Part shown: positions 10,601 through 23,895 of the stretch, in pieces
Position numbering within the stretch: the stretch's first letter is position 1
How the letters are laid out: every line of letters starts with the position of its first letter
NCBI RefSeq assembly: GCF_014851395.1
Contig: NW_024041039.1
Location: 10,690,417-10,754,416, forward strand
DNA: 64,000 bases
Reading direction: 5' to 3'
Source: Micropterus salmoides
Taxonomy: Eukaryota > Chordata > Actinopteri > Centrarchiformes > Centrarchidae
Notes under the pieces: model-generated
Database searches by the model: none
Seen by the model: only the letters and a program-made list of their open reading frames with translations
Told to the model about the DNA's origin: nothing
Made by a program: the position numbers and the translations under genes

Positions 10601-13600
10601 AGAGTAAAGCAAAAATAAATAATCATTAAGTCAGATCTAAAACATGAAAATAAATCATTTTGGAGTTAACATGCTTTAGGAATAAATACAAAAAGCTTGT
10701 GTTTTGTGTTATCATGTCTTACAGAAAACCTGGTGCCAAACATTTTCCTGGAGCTTTTCTTTGTGATGCAGTTGCTAACGTGTCAGTCTCCTCACACTCG
10801 TGATGCTGATGAACAGGAAAGTTTGTGTGCAGTGAATTCAGGTTTGTAATTAGTTTTTATGTCACTTAATTCTTCCGACGTCAAAATATTATGGTTTGTT
10901 AACTTTAGTTTGAATTGAAATTTACTTTTTCAGATGTTCTGGAGAGATGTTACCTGAGACAAGTACACAACTGTGTGTATTTTGCAGTGAAAGTTCTGGA
11001 GAATCAGTTTCAGTGAGTTGTTTTATATCTTGTGTCATGGTTTTCCTACATTTTCTCCTTCTTCTCTAACAGCCATGTATTCTTGTTAGGTTAGTAACTC
11101 ATTTGGACAAGTGTACCTTGCGTCTGCTGGCAGAGAATGAAAGGGTGGCGTCTTTCTCTCCGGATCTCAGGGACCGTCTGACTCAGGCCCAGGACACAAG
11201 CACAGCCAGGGTAACACACTTGTACTGCATTGTCTATAAGTGCTTATTATTCCCTGAGTGTTATGCATGTTATTAAAAATATAATCCCAGTATACCATGC
11301 CCTTTTTAAGATGGTACTTGTTCTAAAATATGGATATCTTTTAATGTTCAGAGCTGCAACGATTAGTCAATGAACTGATTTGATGATTGCCGGTACATTC
11401 ATCTGCAGCTATTTTAATAATGATCAATCTTTTTAATGTATTTTTCATGCAAAAATACCAAACATTAGGCCGTTTCCAGCTTCTCAAATGGGATAATTGG
11501 CTACTTTTCATTGAGTGACATTAGTTAGCTAAATATCTTTGGGTTCTGGACATTGGTAGGATAAAACAAGACATTTAATGATGTCACCTTGAGCTATACT
11601 AAATCTTTCACTGGCATTCACAGGAACTTTTAAAAACTGTTTTCTGATTCTTTGAAGACCAAACGTTAAAATAATTAATTGAGAAAATATTTTGCAGATA
11701 ATAGATTTAAGTTGCAGCAGCCCTATTAATGTTTTTAATAAATATATTACTGTTTAATTTATTTCTTAGAATCCTTGTTTTAATTAATCCCTACAAATAT
11801 TCATAATCTGTCTATATTCTTCAGAGATTAAAACTGTTCTGCACGACAAGTTTAATTGATATGTTTTTATTCCTCATCATCTGTTTCAGCTCTCTCCTTC
11901 AGTCTCCACTTTCATCCACTCAGTCTCATTCCAGCCTTCTACTGACAATCGGTCCAACTTTGGTAGTGACAAGGCTTTCCACACCTTTAAAAAACAGAGG
12001 TATGTCACAATTTCTTTAGTTCTTTTATAAAGCTGCCTGATCACTTTGGGACCAGTAAAAACAACCTGTATGACAGTTGATGCACAGTTGATGATATGTG
12101 TAGCAGATCGGGTTAAATGTCTAGACTCAGTTTCAGTATTGAATTTGATGTTTTTGCCCTTTTCTCAGAGATATTTTTTATGAGGTGTTACGAGAATGGG
12201 AGGACTTTCACAAGGAACCGGGCTGGCACTTTGACACTGCTCTTGGAAGTAGGATAAGGTAATCCAATTAACTTCATTATTTTTATAGCTTATGGACCAG
12301 TATTAATCTAAAAATTATATCTGAACTTCTTTTTTTTCTTTTTTTTTACCATTTTTATCTTATTTTTTTAGAGGAATGATGGGTCAGTTGACCTCTGCAG
12401 GAAACCATTCCCATTTTGCCCGTCTGTTTCTGAAGCAGCTTGTTCAGGTAGACTGCCACCTCATTCACACTTACACCATAGATCTGACACAAATGCTTCT
12501 TAATTATGTCAAATGGACTTTTATTTACAGTAATAACAAAGCAGACCTCAGTGGCTTCTTGTTTTCCTCCTCTACAAGACAGTAAACAGTGGCATATAAC
12601 AGTTACACAATAAATCTGGTTTACTTATATTTAGATGTGTAAAGGCCCACGTGTGAACAGCTCTCCTGCGGAGACTCCTGATGCTGACCTGCTAGGCATG
12701 CTTGGAGCTGACAGCCTGGGGCGCTTAAAGCGTCTTGAGGAGCGTCTCATTCAACCTCATGGAGTCGTTGGCCCTTGCCCTCCTCCATCCTTCCCTGGTC
12801 ACCAGGAGTTCTTCAGGGACTTCCTGCAGACTGCTAGCTGGTACCAAACATCCAAGCAAATACCACCAATTACACTAAATCATATAAAAAATATAAAAAT
12901 TACACCTAGCCTTAACATATTTAATTTATAATAGAACTATTTAACCTGACAATTCAGTTTGGGTCAAATCTCAGGTTTCATGAAATGTTTGGCTGGGTTG
13001 TTTTTTATGTCTTAATTATCAATAATCCAAAATATCATTGGACATAACTCATTATCTCCCTTTCATAAGAGCCATTTTTCATTTGATAAATGTCCCCATT
13101 GAACCAAATTAAACACTTTCCTCAACAACTTGGAAAAACCTGGCACTTTTAGTGTTTGTACAGTGTCTGTTGTGATTATGTGATCCAACATGTTTAACAT
13201 TTTGTGTACCAGCTGCCATCTCAACCAGCACTTGCAGGACAGCCTGTGTCAGCAGCTTCTCCAGCTGGATGAGGTGTCCATACAGAGCCCTCCTGCTACT
13301 ATCGGGGAGGGAGAGGAGGAGGGAGATGGGGACATGGAGCAGCAGGTAATGTTTGACACTAGCTAGTTGAACAACCATTTTTGATTTTCAACCTTTTTAC
13401 AATAGACAAAATATTTCAGCATGGAAAGTCTAAAATTACAAACCTGCCACATGTAGAAAAGACTAATCTGATCGACATGCTATTAATCACTGTATTAACT
13501 TTTTGTCTCTCCATCACTCCACCCCATCAGGATGAGAAGCAGCGGTTCACCTCAGTGCTGCTCCTCGCTCGTCTTCTGGCTAAGTTTCTGGGATTCATTT

Positions 13601-16600
13601 CCTTTCTGCCTTACCAAACATCTGAAAGACCATCGAGGGAGATACAGGAGACTGCTATTGCCATGCGCAGCAAGGTGAGTGGGGGAAAAAATTTTTTTTA
13701 TGAGTGAATTATTGTGGCCTGTTTAACATAGAGCAGGTAAATTTCCAGATGTGTGAGTTGTATGTCATTTAAGATCACAGGTCACAGATCGATTTTTATT
13801 TATTTTTTTATTTTTTTACTAGGCCTATTTAAAATCGTATTTGATTGCAGAGTGGCGTAGCGCATTAGCACAGCACATCCTCTCACCTGTCCCCCCAACT
13901 GTCACACTGTCAACACTGTTAAGGGAACTCACTGTTCCTATACAAAAAAAAGTTATTTAATATCATGAATTCCTCTTTAAAGTCCATGCATGTCACTCTT
14001 GTTCCCTAAGTGTGTTCCAGTGCTGGATGTGTGTGCTGTGCTGAGTAACAGTATGAAAAGGAGGCGCACCATCCTGACTGTGCCCTGGCTGGTGGAGTTC
14101 CTCTCCATGCTGGACTGTATTGGTCCTCTGCTGCTCAGCTATAGAACTGCACTGGGCACATTGCTCCTCCTGTACAGGTCTCCATTTCTGCAAATTAATT
14201 CCATAAACATTTGTGTTAAAGAAGGACGGTAAAATTTAAAATAAACATACTTTTTAGTGGTGTAACAATTCACATACAGAAGAACTCTACTGTTAGCTTT
14301 TCTATGCATATTCTTCGCTTTAATAGTGTTTTGCCACATTCTTATAAATTCCAGTTAAACAGGTAAGAATTTTTATTGTCCTTAAAATTTTTAAATATAT
14401 ATTATACATTTATTTTTCATACACTAGCACACTGAAAATAACTAACCCAAAACATTTGAAAAATTAATAGACATGTCACAAACATCATGTTTTCAAACAC
14501 ACATGTTTTCTTTCTTTTTAAATATAATATGTTAAAAATTACTTTTGTTTGCTTGTAGGAGAATGCTGCTGGGCAGATGTGAAGAAATGTGTTACCTGAA
14601 CAAGTTACTAATGGTGTCTGTGTTGGGCTGGCTGTTCCAGGTGAGACATGACTTGTGGATATTATGTTTTCTTGAATGTAGTTGTAAGTAGTGGGTAGTA
14701 GAAGAAAAGAACCCACAGAGCTAACTTTTGTGTTTTTCTGAAAGTCCTTAACTTTCACGTAACAGTTTCATGTAATTGAACTTAGCATATTTAACTTTGG
14801 TAGATCCCAGTGATTCCCGAGGACATATTCTTCACCACTGAGTTCACCGAAGTGGCCAGGCTGGAGGACAGCAGCACGACTGCCGCAGGGCTTGTAAGTG
14901 AAAAATTCAGTTGTTTTTCTCCATAAAATAACCACTGCTATTTTATCATCTACTGTATACTGAGGGTGTATCTTGTTATTTTGTAGGACTGCATTCCCCT
15001 GGTGGATCAGCAGCTTCTCTATACATGTTGTCCGTTTCTTGGTGAGTTAAACATGGATTAACGGCACATTTATGAATGTTTCACATGTATATTTTGTAGT
15101 GTACTGTACTTACAGTATTGTACTGTACAACTACACAGTTGGTCGCGGTGTTGGCCGCTTCAGTAGACTCCTTGGCCTCCACGACTGGCTCCAGTCCGCC
15201 TGCAGGGCTCATCGTTTGTGTTACATTTTCTGGCAAAGAATGTCTCTTTTTAAGACAGACGGACTTCACCCAAACAAACGGGGCTCAGAAATGTTAGCTG
15301 CGCACATACAGCATGTGGTGCGGTCCACACATGACTTACGTGAATGACTAATCATTCATGCAGCACACCTGGACACACCACCACTCACTGAACAGATCTC
15401 TGCCTCACTGCCACAAACAACTGTCTCCACCTGCTGGCATGTAAAGCCGTCTGCTCCCAGTAAACCGAAATGTGCACATCCCACACAGAAATATTAGTAA
15501 TCTCTTAAGGATTAGGACAACTGCACCAACTCCAGCACCCAGAACAAACTCATTTAAAATGGCTCTCTTCAATGTGAGATCACTTTCAAGTAAGACTTTA
15601 ATCTTAAATGATTTTATCTTGTCTGCAAATCTAGATTTTATGTTTTTAACTGAATCCTGATTGCAAATGAATGACTATAGCCAGCTATCTGAACTGTGTC
15701 CGCCTCAATATGATTGTTTTAGTCAACCGAGGGTCAGTGGTCGTGGTGGTGGGCTAGTGAGCAAAATGAGTAAAATGTCATCAAGTACGCTGTGATGAAT
15801 TTAACTCCTTTGAAGTTCTCACTCTTAAACTTGGAGGGCTGCAACCTATCATATTTGTTATAATTTATCGCCCCCCAAAACCGCCTGGAGGATTTTTATC
15901 AGAACTTCCTGAATTTTTATCTACTCTGGTTTTAAATTATGACAGAATTGTTCTTTGTGGCGATTTTAATATTCATGTTGATGACCCCAACAATGTTAAT
16001 GCAACTAACTTTTTAAATATGGCCACTTCTTTTAACTTCAACAACATGTCAAAGGGCAAACACATAACCGTGGTCATACACTGGACTTGGGTTTTTACCC
16101 TGGGTGTCAGCATTTCCTCTGTGGAATTGGTGGACATGACCATATCTGACCACAGATGTATTGTTTTTAGCTGCAATTCGCCTGTTACGCATGGCGCCTC
16201 ACCAAGCTCCGTGTGTTCTCGCATCTTTAATGAACAAAGTGTTTCAAAGTTTTGCGCATTCTTTCAGAGCCAAAGCCAACACCTATCTGATTCCAACACC
16301 AACAATCTGGTCGATCACTTCAATCATCTCTGCTTGTCGTCACTAAATATTACTGCTCCTCTAAAGGTTAGGCCTACGTCTAAAGCTAGTAAGCAACCCT
16401 GGATAAATGACAGCATTCGCAGCCTAAAAAGGGAATGCAGGAAAGCAGAGCGCAGATGGAAAAAATCCAGTCTCCAAGTCCATTACCTTAGTCTGAAGGA
16501 TTTATTAATTAACTACAATAACATGGTTAAGGATGCGAGAACACACTATTTTTCTGAACTCATTACTACACATAAACACAACCCCAGGTTTCTGTTTAAG

Positions 16601-18375
16601 ACTGTGGATCAGCTGGTAAACCCAACCCCTCCTTGTGCCTCAGCTGGAAGTAATGATGACTGTGAATTGTTTTTATCTTATTTTACCAATAAGGTGGTGT
16701 CAATCAGAGCCTCTATTACCCCCACTGCCTCTTACTCAGAGGTTCCTCACCAGCAACAAGAGAGTTTTAACCAGTTTTATCCCATCGACTTGTCTGAGCT
16801 TTTAAAAACAGTATCACAAATGAGAGTGTCCTCCAGCCCACTTGATGTAATACCTACAAAATTTTTACTGAAAGTAATAGATTCTGTTGGGCCCCATTTG
16901 ATCTCTGTTTTCAACAGCTCCCTATCTACTGGTTGTGTCCCTGATTATTTTAAAACGGCTTGCGTGAACCCACTTTTAAAGAAACCTGGTTTAGATCCCT
17001 CCCTCCCACATAATTTTAGACCAATTTCAAAACTTCCTTTTATTGCAAAGATTCTAGAAAGAATTGTGTCCAAACAGCTGCTCACTGTACTGTAAAATAA
17101 CAAAATATTTGAAAAGTTTCAGTCTGGTTTTAGGAAGTACCACAGCACTGAGACTGCCCTGCTTAAAGTCACCAATGACCTTTTAATGTCTGCTGATGAA
17201 GGCATGTGCTCAGTCCTTGTACTCCTGGACCTTAGCGCTGCTTTTGACACCATTGATCACAACATCATGTTAGACAGACTGAGGCACTGGGTGGGGATCT
17301 CTGGTACTGCCCTAGAATGGTTTTCATCCTACCTGTCAAATAGGAAGTTTTGCGTGTCTGTAAACAACTATGTCTCCTCATTCTGTCCAGTTAAATATGG
17401 TGTGCCTCAGGAGTCGGTCTTAGGACCCATTTTGTTTTCCTTGTATCTGCTTCCCCTTGGACATATTATCCATAAACATGGCATTTCTTTTCATATTTAT
17501 GCTGATGACACACAAATATACTTGTCCGTCAGATCCACAGACCCTGGAATGCTGAGTTCACTTAATAACTGCCTTTGTGAAGTTAAAAAATGGATGTCAA
17601 ATAATTTCCTCCAGCTGAACTCAGACAAAACAGAAATCCTGGTCATCTGGTCTCAGCAGATGGCAAATACTGCCAAAGCTTGTTCAAACATGTTTTTATC
17701 AACTTAGAAATATAGCTAAAATTCGATCTATGTTAACTTTTAAGGACACCGAGACCATTTTACACGCCTTCATCTCATTACGCCTGGATTATTGCAACAG
17801 CCTTTTCACCTCTTTAACCCAAAAATCTATTGATCGACTCCAGACTGTCCAGAATTCAGCTGCCAGGCTTTTAACCAGAACAAAGAAATATGACCACATT
17901 ACTCCTATTTTAGCTTCATTACACTGGCTCCCAGTATGTTTTAGAATTGACTTTAAAATTCTATTGATCTCTTTTAAAGCTCTTCATGGCCTCTCGCCTT
18001 GTTATATTTCTGACCTTTTAGTCCCATACACACCAGCACGTACCTTGAGATCCTCGGGCAGAGGTCTGTTGTCTGTTGCAGAGTCTCGACTGAAAACTAA
18101 AGGGGACAGAGCGTTTGCTGTCAGGGCCCCGAGGCTCTGGAAGTCAGTGAACTCTTTTAAGTCCCTTCTTAAAACATACTTTTATAGGAGAGCCATCCCC
18201 GATCTTATTTGACTTTATTTTATCCCTTTTATTTTATTGTATTTTACTAATTTTATATTAATCTGTATTTTAGTCTTTTCAATGTTTTCATGCTCTTATC
18301 TTGTTTTTTGTATTATTCTTTACACTTGTTAAAGCACTTTGTAACTTGTTTTTGAAAAGTGCTCTACAAATAAGG

Positions 18376-18410
<35 letters not shown>

Positions 18411-21400
18411 TTATATAGTGCCATGCTAGTCTTCAGCTACTCAAAGCGCTTTACACAAAATGTCACGTTTACCCCATTCACTCACATTCATACATCGGGA
18501 TGAATTTGGAATTCACAATCAAGTTATGGTCTTCTCTACAGAAATGGTAAAAGGCTGTTAATCAGAAGCCGGATATCTTGGGTCACATTTGGTCTAAATA
18601 TGTTCACCACAAATTGACAAAGTAACCTGCACTTGTTTAAGCTGTGCATCGATGTTCTGCCTTGTTTTTATCTGCCCAGGTGAGTTCCGTAAGCTCCTAG
18701 CCGCCTTTGTATCTGGAAGCACAGCCAAGAGTGGAGGAATTATCCGCAAGATCACTCCCACTTCTGCTGAGCTCAGGGATACGCCAACTGCCAACAGGTC
18801 GCAGCAGAAACTGCAGGTGAGTCAGGGGAGAGGTTGTGAAGCGAAATGTGGAATGGCATCACTGAATTGCATGTGTAGGAGAATTTAAACCAATCGCTTA
18901 AATGTGACAGGTGGACCTCGAGCAGGCCTTCTTTCACAACCAGCCTCCGTCGCTGCGCCGCACCGTGGAGTTTGTAGCTGAGAGAGTTGGATCCAACGCC
19001 GTCAAGCATATGAAGTTAGTATCACAGAGCTTGGGGGTGGTTGGGCCTTATAAACTGCGCATAAGCAGTCATGGATGTCTGAATTTCCAAGTCACCAATC
19101 CTGAAGTCAGCTGTATCTTTCACATTACTTCGACTCCACCAAATAACATCTTAGAATAACAGTCAGTCAGCCTGTGACTGTGGTTGGTTGCCTGTCTAAG
19201 AGGCTTGTGACTGTTCAACAGTCCAAATTTATGTATTAGACTTGGGTGGTGCCTGGTGTGAATTCACCACCCTGTGTAGATGTATATTATAAAGGTATGT
19301 ATCAAAACTATTTTTCACATAATCCAAACTTAACTGTACAGTATGTGTATGAGTTTTGTCCATGTTTGTGTGTTCACATCTATTTGGGGATGCTCTACAG
19401 AGCCACATTGGTGAGTGAGTTGGTGGAGCGAGGTGAGAAGATGCTGAGAGACGGGCTCGAGTCACCAAACTCAAATCCTTCTAAATTAAATGACTCCATC
19501 TGCGCTCAGCTGTGTGTCGCAGGATTGGAGGCCCTGGCAAGAGCCACCAGGTACAACAGTTTTTTGTTTTTTTTAATGAGCAGCCAGCAAAACTGTCTTC
19601 CTCTAACTTCATCAATTTAACTGGATATTAGCAACAGGTTCCTTTTTTAACAGCCTATATGCATGCAAGAGTGAATGGCCATTTCATTGGCAGAAAACAT
19701 GTTTTTTTTATTTCGAGGTAAAAGAACTTCCCTATCTGGGTTCCTCATCACACCATTAGCATTTCACTTCTGTGTGATGATCTCTGTTCCATGTGAATTT
19801 GCAGATTTTGCTGTGAGAAGAGTCCCGAGGCCATACGAATTCTGCTCCCCGACGAGACCTCCCCTGCTGTATGTCCTGTAAAATAATGGTCATTCAAATT
19901 CCCGAAGCACGTTGACACAGCTTACTTTACAAAGCAAACCTAGCTGATAAAATGTTATGTACTCATTGTCTCTGTGCAGGTCCTGGCCACATCTGAAAAT
20001 ATTACCAAACGTCTTGCAACAGAAAAGGCCTGCAGCTGGCTCTCCGCCAACATCACAGGTAGCTAGTTAATGCACCGTGCTTGTCTTATTGCATGATTCT
20101 ACTGTGTTAAATTGTGTACAATCTTAATAGATTATTTCCAATGCAGGGCACAGTATTTCCTATGTGTTTTGCCTACTTCTTACTTCTTTTCATCTATTTT
20201 TTCCTAATCCTTTTCAGTGTGATATTAAGAAATTAAACTTACTTGTGCAACCAATGAGACATATTCCATGTTGCATGTTATTTGTATTCCACTTCTTTCT
20301 GCAAATATTCAAAACCAGACGTGCTGTTATGATTATTGAGATTAATTATGTATGTCAAGCAACTTTAATGTAGGACAGCACAAGTAGTTATTCAATACCA
20401 GTGCTCCTCCTTTTCACAAATTTAATTTGAACTCATTTAGATGTAAGGCAGCATGAGGCCAGGGATTGCTGTGGTGCTAAAAACTGACCTGCTGGCCCCC
20501 ACGAACAGTGTTGTATGACAACAAAAAACAACAGCCAATATGGAAGTTACCATATCTTCTTATTAAGGTCGATTATTGAGGCCAATAATTATGTTTATTT
20601 TAATGTTGCTGCAAGTTGATTTTCATGCCACAATGAAGGGTAGCTTGAAAGCAGTTTTGATGTGAAACTTTAATATTTATATGTATTATGTTTGCAGGTC
20701 TATTGTGGTTGACTGATTAAATTGTGCAAAGACTATTTTTCTGCTCGTACATTACACTCTATGTAGTGAAAGCGCTAAAACATGGTGTGATCCTTTTAAA
20801 GCAATGAACCTTAAAGCTCCCAGCGATGCAGAGATTGTGTTGCATAAAATCATTGCCACTATAGATGAAAAGAAAAAAGAAAGCAGTGCTGTGATTTAAG
20901 GTTCCCCGAGGACATCCAGCTAAGATTTTCTTTCTGTTTCCTCACCACCAGCACTGATAAGACGAGAGTGGAAGAACAAATATGATCGTGTGATTAAGGC
21001 TGTGGGTAGCTCTGTGGCTCCAGACTCGGGGGATGTGGAGGGGGCTGTGGCTGAGCTGGTCACCCAGGAGCAGTCGACCACTCCCAAGAGGAAACAAGGA
21101 AGTCAGAGAGCGACATCCTGCCCTCCACACTGCAACCACAATGCTTCACTGCCCTCCGACATCCTTGTTGAGATGAAGGTATGAGAGGAAACATAGCTTC
21201 TGCAAATACATGTAGGGGAATTGCACTGAACATCACAGTTGCATCAAGTTGGTTCTCTGCAGAACTGGTAAAGTTGTGTTTTTTGTTTTCTTTTTTTTCT
21301 TTTGAGTTTTGGGGTTGAATTTTCTTTTTTAGTTTGAAACGGTGGAAAAGAAATGTAAGAATAACAACTTGCAGCTTCAAAGAATAAATCTCACTTCTCA

Positions 21401-23017
21401 CTAAAGTGAAAGTGTCTGTTTAAACTTGACTTTAACTTTTAATGTAGGAATTGCTGAGCATTGCTGTAGGTCCCAGGACTGATGAGGAGCTGCCGACTGG
21501 CTCTCAGATCAAAATGCTGCTGCAGAGAGTGGGAGACACACTGGCCTGCAGAAAGGTACATGAGACACACAAGTGCAACAAAACAGCACCTGTGGTGAAT
21601 GTTTTGAATTTTGCTAATTTACACTCTTCTTATTATCTCTTCACTTAGTTCTCAACTGTGGTGTCAGAACAGATGCTACTGAACTCTACTGTTCTACTGG
21701 CCTGCAAACTGGGTAAGAGTCCAGGCATGCAATGTATTAACTGTAAACAGGTTAATTCCTATAATTGCCTGTACTTCATTAACGGTGTGTTATTAAAATT
21801 GCTCCCATGCTGCGGAAATAGAAGCAACACAAAGTCTAGTTGATGTTTTGTGTAAAATGCCTGATGGCCTGTTGTGTCTATCTGTTAAGTGTCTGCAGAG
21901 CTGCCAGTAATGTCTCTGACTGGGTGCAGCGGAGGTGATGGGGTTGTTGTAGGTCCCGGTTCAGGGTCAGAACCTCCTGTCAGAGCGCTGCTGGAGCAGC
22001 TTGCTGAGCTGTGGGAAGGGGACTGCTGTTCCTCCGCCCCCCTCCACCTGCTCTTCACCCCACTCACTGTCACTGCTGTGCTGAAGGCCAGCGACACTGA
22101 GGTATGTCTACCTCCTGATGACTCATACAAAAGTATTAATTATGCGACTATAACTAATTCTTCCTTTTTGTACCTGTATGTTTACAGGGCTGCAACTAAT
22201 TATTTTCATTGTCAATTAATCTGTTGATTATTTTCTTGATTAGTCTATTAGTTGTTTGGTCTATGAGCTGTCAAAGATGGTCAAAAAGGTAAAATAATAA
22301 GTGTCCACTACCCAAAGATATTCAGTTTACTGTCATTGAAGAGAAAAGAAAGATGGAAAAAAAGTCACTTTTAAGAAGCTAGAATCAGATCTTTTATTTA
22401 TTTATTTTTAAATTACTCAAACCGATTTACTTGATTATTAAAATAGTTGCTTATTAATTCAGTCGTTGACAACTAATTAATTGTTGCAGCTCCCCTCAAA
22501 TACATGTGTATGCAAGTCCCTCTATTGAACCTGTAGCATTGTAGATCAAGGATTTGGTTTTGTGACATTTTTTTGTTACATTTAACCATTTCTACAAATT
22601 AATTTCTTTGACTCTGTAGCCTTTAACCTTTTGTAATGCATTTCTTTATCTTTTAAGTGGAACAACTACCTGTTCCTGGTTAGAAAGCTGGTTGACAGAG
22701 GAGTCCTGAGCGAGGAGGAGGTCATATCTCATTGGAAGAAGCTAACAAACTTGGCCTTGCCAGCGGTGAGGGTTCACTGTGTTCCTGTCATCATGTATTC
22801 CTTGGGATTTTTTTATTTTACTATTAAATTTACTTTCTTTTGACTGTTTTTCCTGTCTTGCTCACTTTGTTCTCTCATTTCTGTGTCATTTCAGGAGCTG
22901 ATAGAGAATTTTCAGTTGCAGTCACAGAGTATTAATCCTCCATTGCCTGTGGCTGAGTTGCAAAGCTGCATGGACATGCTGCAGGTCTCACAACAGACAG
23001 TAGAGGGCGCTACATGA
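7638..23017 (+). CDS. cdan1: Codanin-1, complete gene, 28 coding exons, 1341 aa
   Basis: Codanin-1 binds the histone chaperone ASF1 and limits its nuclear import; human mutations cause congenital dyserythropoietic anaemia type I. Exons: 7638-7715, 8960-9669, 9767-9967, 10298-10488, 10725-10841, 10934-11012, 11090-11210, 11890-11999, 12169-12258, 12372-12447, 12635-12840, 13213-13345, 13531-13674, 14011-14177, 14559-14640, 14804-14893, 14987-15041, 18680-18816, 18911-19014, 19401-19550, 19805-19868, 19980-20058, 20952-21178, 21448-21555, 21649-21712, 21890-22101, 22658-22765, 22895-23017. All phases join cleanly. Start MAALLESLL has a strong Kozak context. EFVPFLLNFLREQSSR follows in exon 2. 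The ASF1-binding B-domain-like SRRINPTP is at about residues 268-275. AFFHNQPPSLRRTVEFVAER and EKACSWLSANIT are codanin hallmarks. The protein is longer than human (1227 aa), mainly through exon 2. The exon 1 donor is weak (GTTGGT; GTTGAG two codons earlier is possible). Apart from the repeats listed separately, introns show nothing, including the 893-bp intron 22. Confidence 0.95.
8100..8850 (+). mobile_element. LINE remnant (Rex1/Babar-like reverse transcriptase C-terminus)
   Basis: In CDAN1 intron 1, broken frames read like the end of a fish LINE ORF2. RYLGIHSDNILTW (about 8190-8230) matches the post-catalytic RT segment, then SVQSKSKLAQLTKTAMNIMG (about 8381-8440) and ILDHPSHVRHSEYELLP (about 8500-8555). 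A GGACAATAAAGTAT tail lies at about 8823-8836. Frameshifts and stops separate these blocks and the 5' part is missing, so it is a dead 5'-truncated copy in the same orientation as the gene. Confidence 0.7.
11349..11724. repeat. Fold-back 'CTGCAAC' repeat family, copy in CDAN1 intron 7
   Basis: It starts CAGAGCTGCAACGATTAGTCAAT and ends GTTGCAGCAGCCCT, the inverted terminus. It holds the family's internal signature ATATCTTTGGGTT, TAATGATCAATC and TTAAAATAATTAATTGAG. It is non-coding and diverged. The same family recurs at 22185, 37500, 38073, 39575 and 63420. Confidence 0.65.
15125..18413 (+). mobile_element. 5'-truncated L2-clade LINE in CDAN1 intron 17
   Basis: The end of ORF1 is at about 15145-15347; SLFKTDGLHPNKRGSEML resembles the SGNH/esterase-like end of LINE ORF1. 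ORF2 follows in pieces. An endonuclease start (MALFNVRSLSSKT) is at about 15559, and its catalytic SDHR box at 16145-16156. RT blocks are NFRPISKLPFIAKILE near 17010, DLSAAFDTIDHN at about 17230, and the active site YADD at 17498-17509. The tail LHWLPVCFRIDFKIL is near 17923. The 3' end carries the L2-like AAAGCACTTTGTAA plus an (ATT)n tail (about 18375-18409). In-frame stops (for example 15658 and 17093) and frameshifts show it cannot move. It is in sense orientation and explains why intron 17 (3.6 kb) is the longest in the gene. Confidence 0.85.
18410..18510. repeat. Interspersed repeat fragment next to the L2 tail
   Basis: Sequence beginning ACTTATATAGTGCCATGCTAG, then CTCAAAGCGCTTTACAC and CACATTCATACATCGGG, has the composition of a common teleost interspersed repeat. 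It abuts the L2 (ATT)n tail. It has no open frame; the right edge is uncertain. Confidence 0.45.
22185..22495. repeat. Fold-back 'CTGCAAC' repeat family, copy in CDAN1 intron 26
   Basis: This is the best-preserved copy in the window. It begins CAGGGCTGCAACTAATTATT and ends AATTGTTGCAGCTCCC, which are inverted termini. Inside are TAGTTGTTTGGTCTATGAG, CCAAAGATATTCAGTTTACTG and AAACCGATTTACTTGATTA. No coding capacity. Confidence 0.8.
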
Positions 23018-23895
23018 CAACAACAAGAATACTGGAATACTCCGTATCCCACGCATCTTATGTGATCACCATTGGGTTTTATGTCACATCAGTCAGTGTG
23101 TTGGCATTAGAAAGACACTTCTGGGTGATTTTGTTGTTTTTCGAGTTTGTTGTTTTTCGCGTTGACACCGCACAGCCCATCAAAGCCTTTCGACAGTCAG
23201 CCTCTGCACAGGCGTTTGTGAGCTTCAGACTTTTGTTCTCCACCTGTGAAGTGACAGCAGCCTTTCATGAATCCCTCTGCTCTTTTGCTATGGCGCCATA
23301 GAGAACCAGAAAGCCCTGACAGTCAGAAGTATCTAGGGACCACACTTTAGATCTGTTGAACTTCAATGCAAGCAAACTTGGTAGATGATTGTGTCTGACG
23401 GGAAATACTAGTAGATCAAGCATTTTAAACAGTCAAGACCATAGCAGAGAATTAGCAAAGACAGAAAAAGGGTCGGCATCAAAATGGGCATTTGTATGTT
23501 TTTGCAGCCAAGGACACAAACTGATTAAGTGTGACCCTAAAGACTCATTAAAACATAAAACAATGGTCCCAGTTTTTTAAATGTATGGTTTCATCAAACA
23601 AGCCAAACTTGTTAAGACTGCTTCCAAAAATGGACAAAAAGTTTGTTTTTGTTGTTGGATTTTAGACCCACCGGAGAAAATAAATGTCTTAATTTTAATA
23701 TAGCACTTTCACACACTGCCTTTGACCGCCATTACTAGTGTTTATTTCATGAATGCAAGACTGTATTTGTGACTGCTTTTGTTCATGTTGAACGAGCACT
23801 GTATTCCTTGCTGCTTTTAAAACTGAAATATTTTTTTAAAAATCTTGTCACAATGTTAAAAATACAAAACAATAAAGATGTATTCTGAAGTGTTG
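23018..23895 (+). other. cdan1: CDAN1 3' UTR with poly(A) signal
   Basis: It runs from the TGA at 23015-23017 to AATAAA at 23871-23876. A TGTTGTTTGTTGG GT-rich downstream element follows at about 23892-23905. No coding or repeat content is recognised. Only about 475 bp separates this 3' end from the STARD9 start codon. Confidence 0.7.

Noticed and set aside
16019..18212. Three long open frames as a host gene in CDAN1 intron 17
   Set aside because: Endonuclease, YADD reverse transcriptase and tail motifs show that they are pieces of one L2 LINE.
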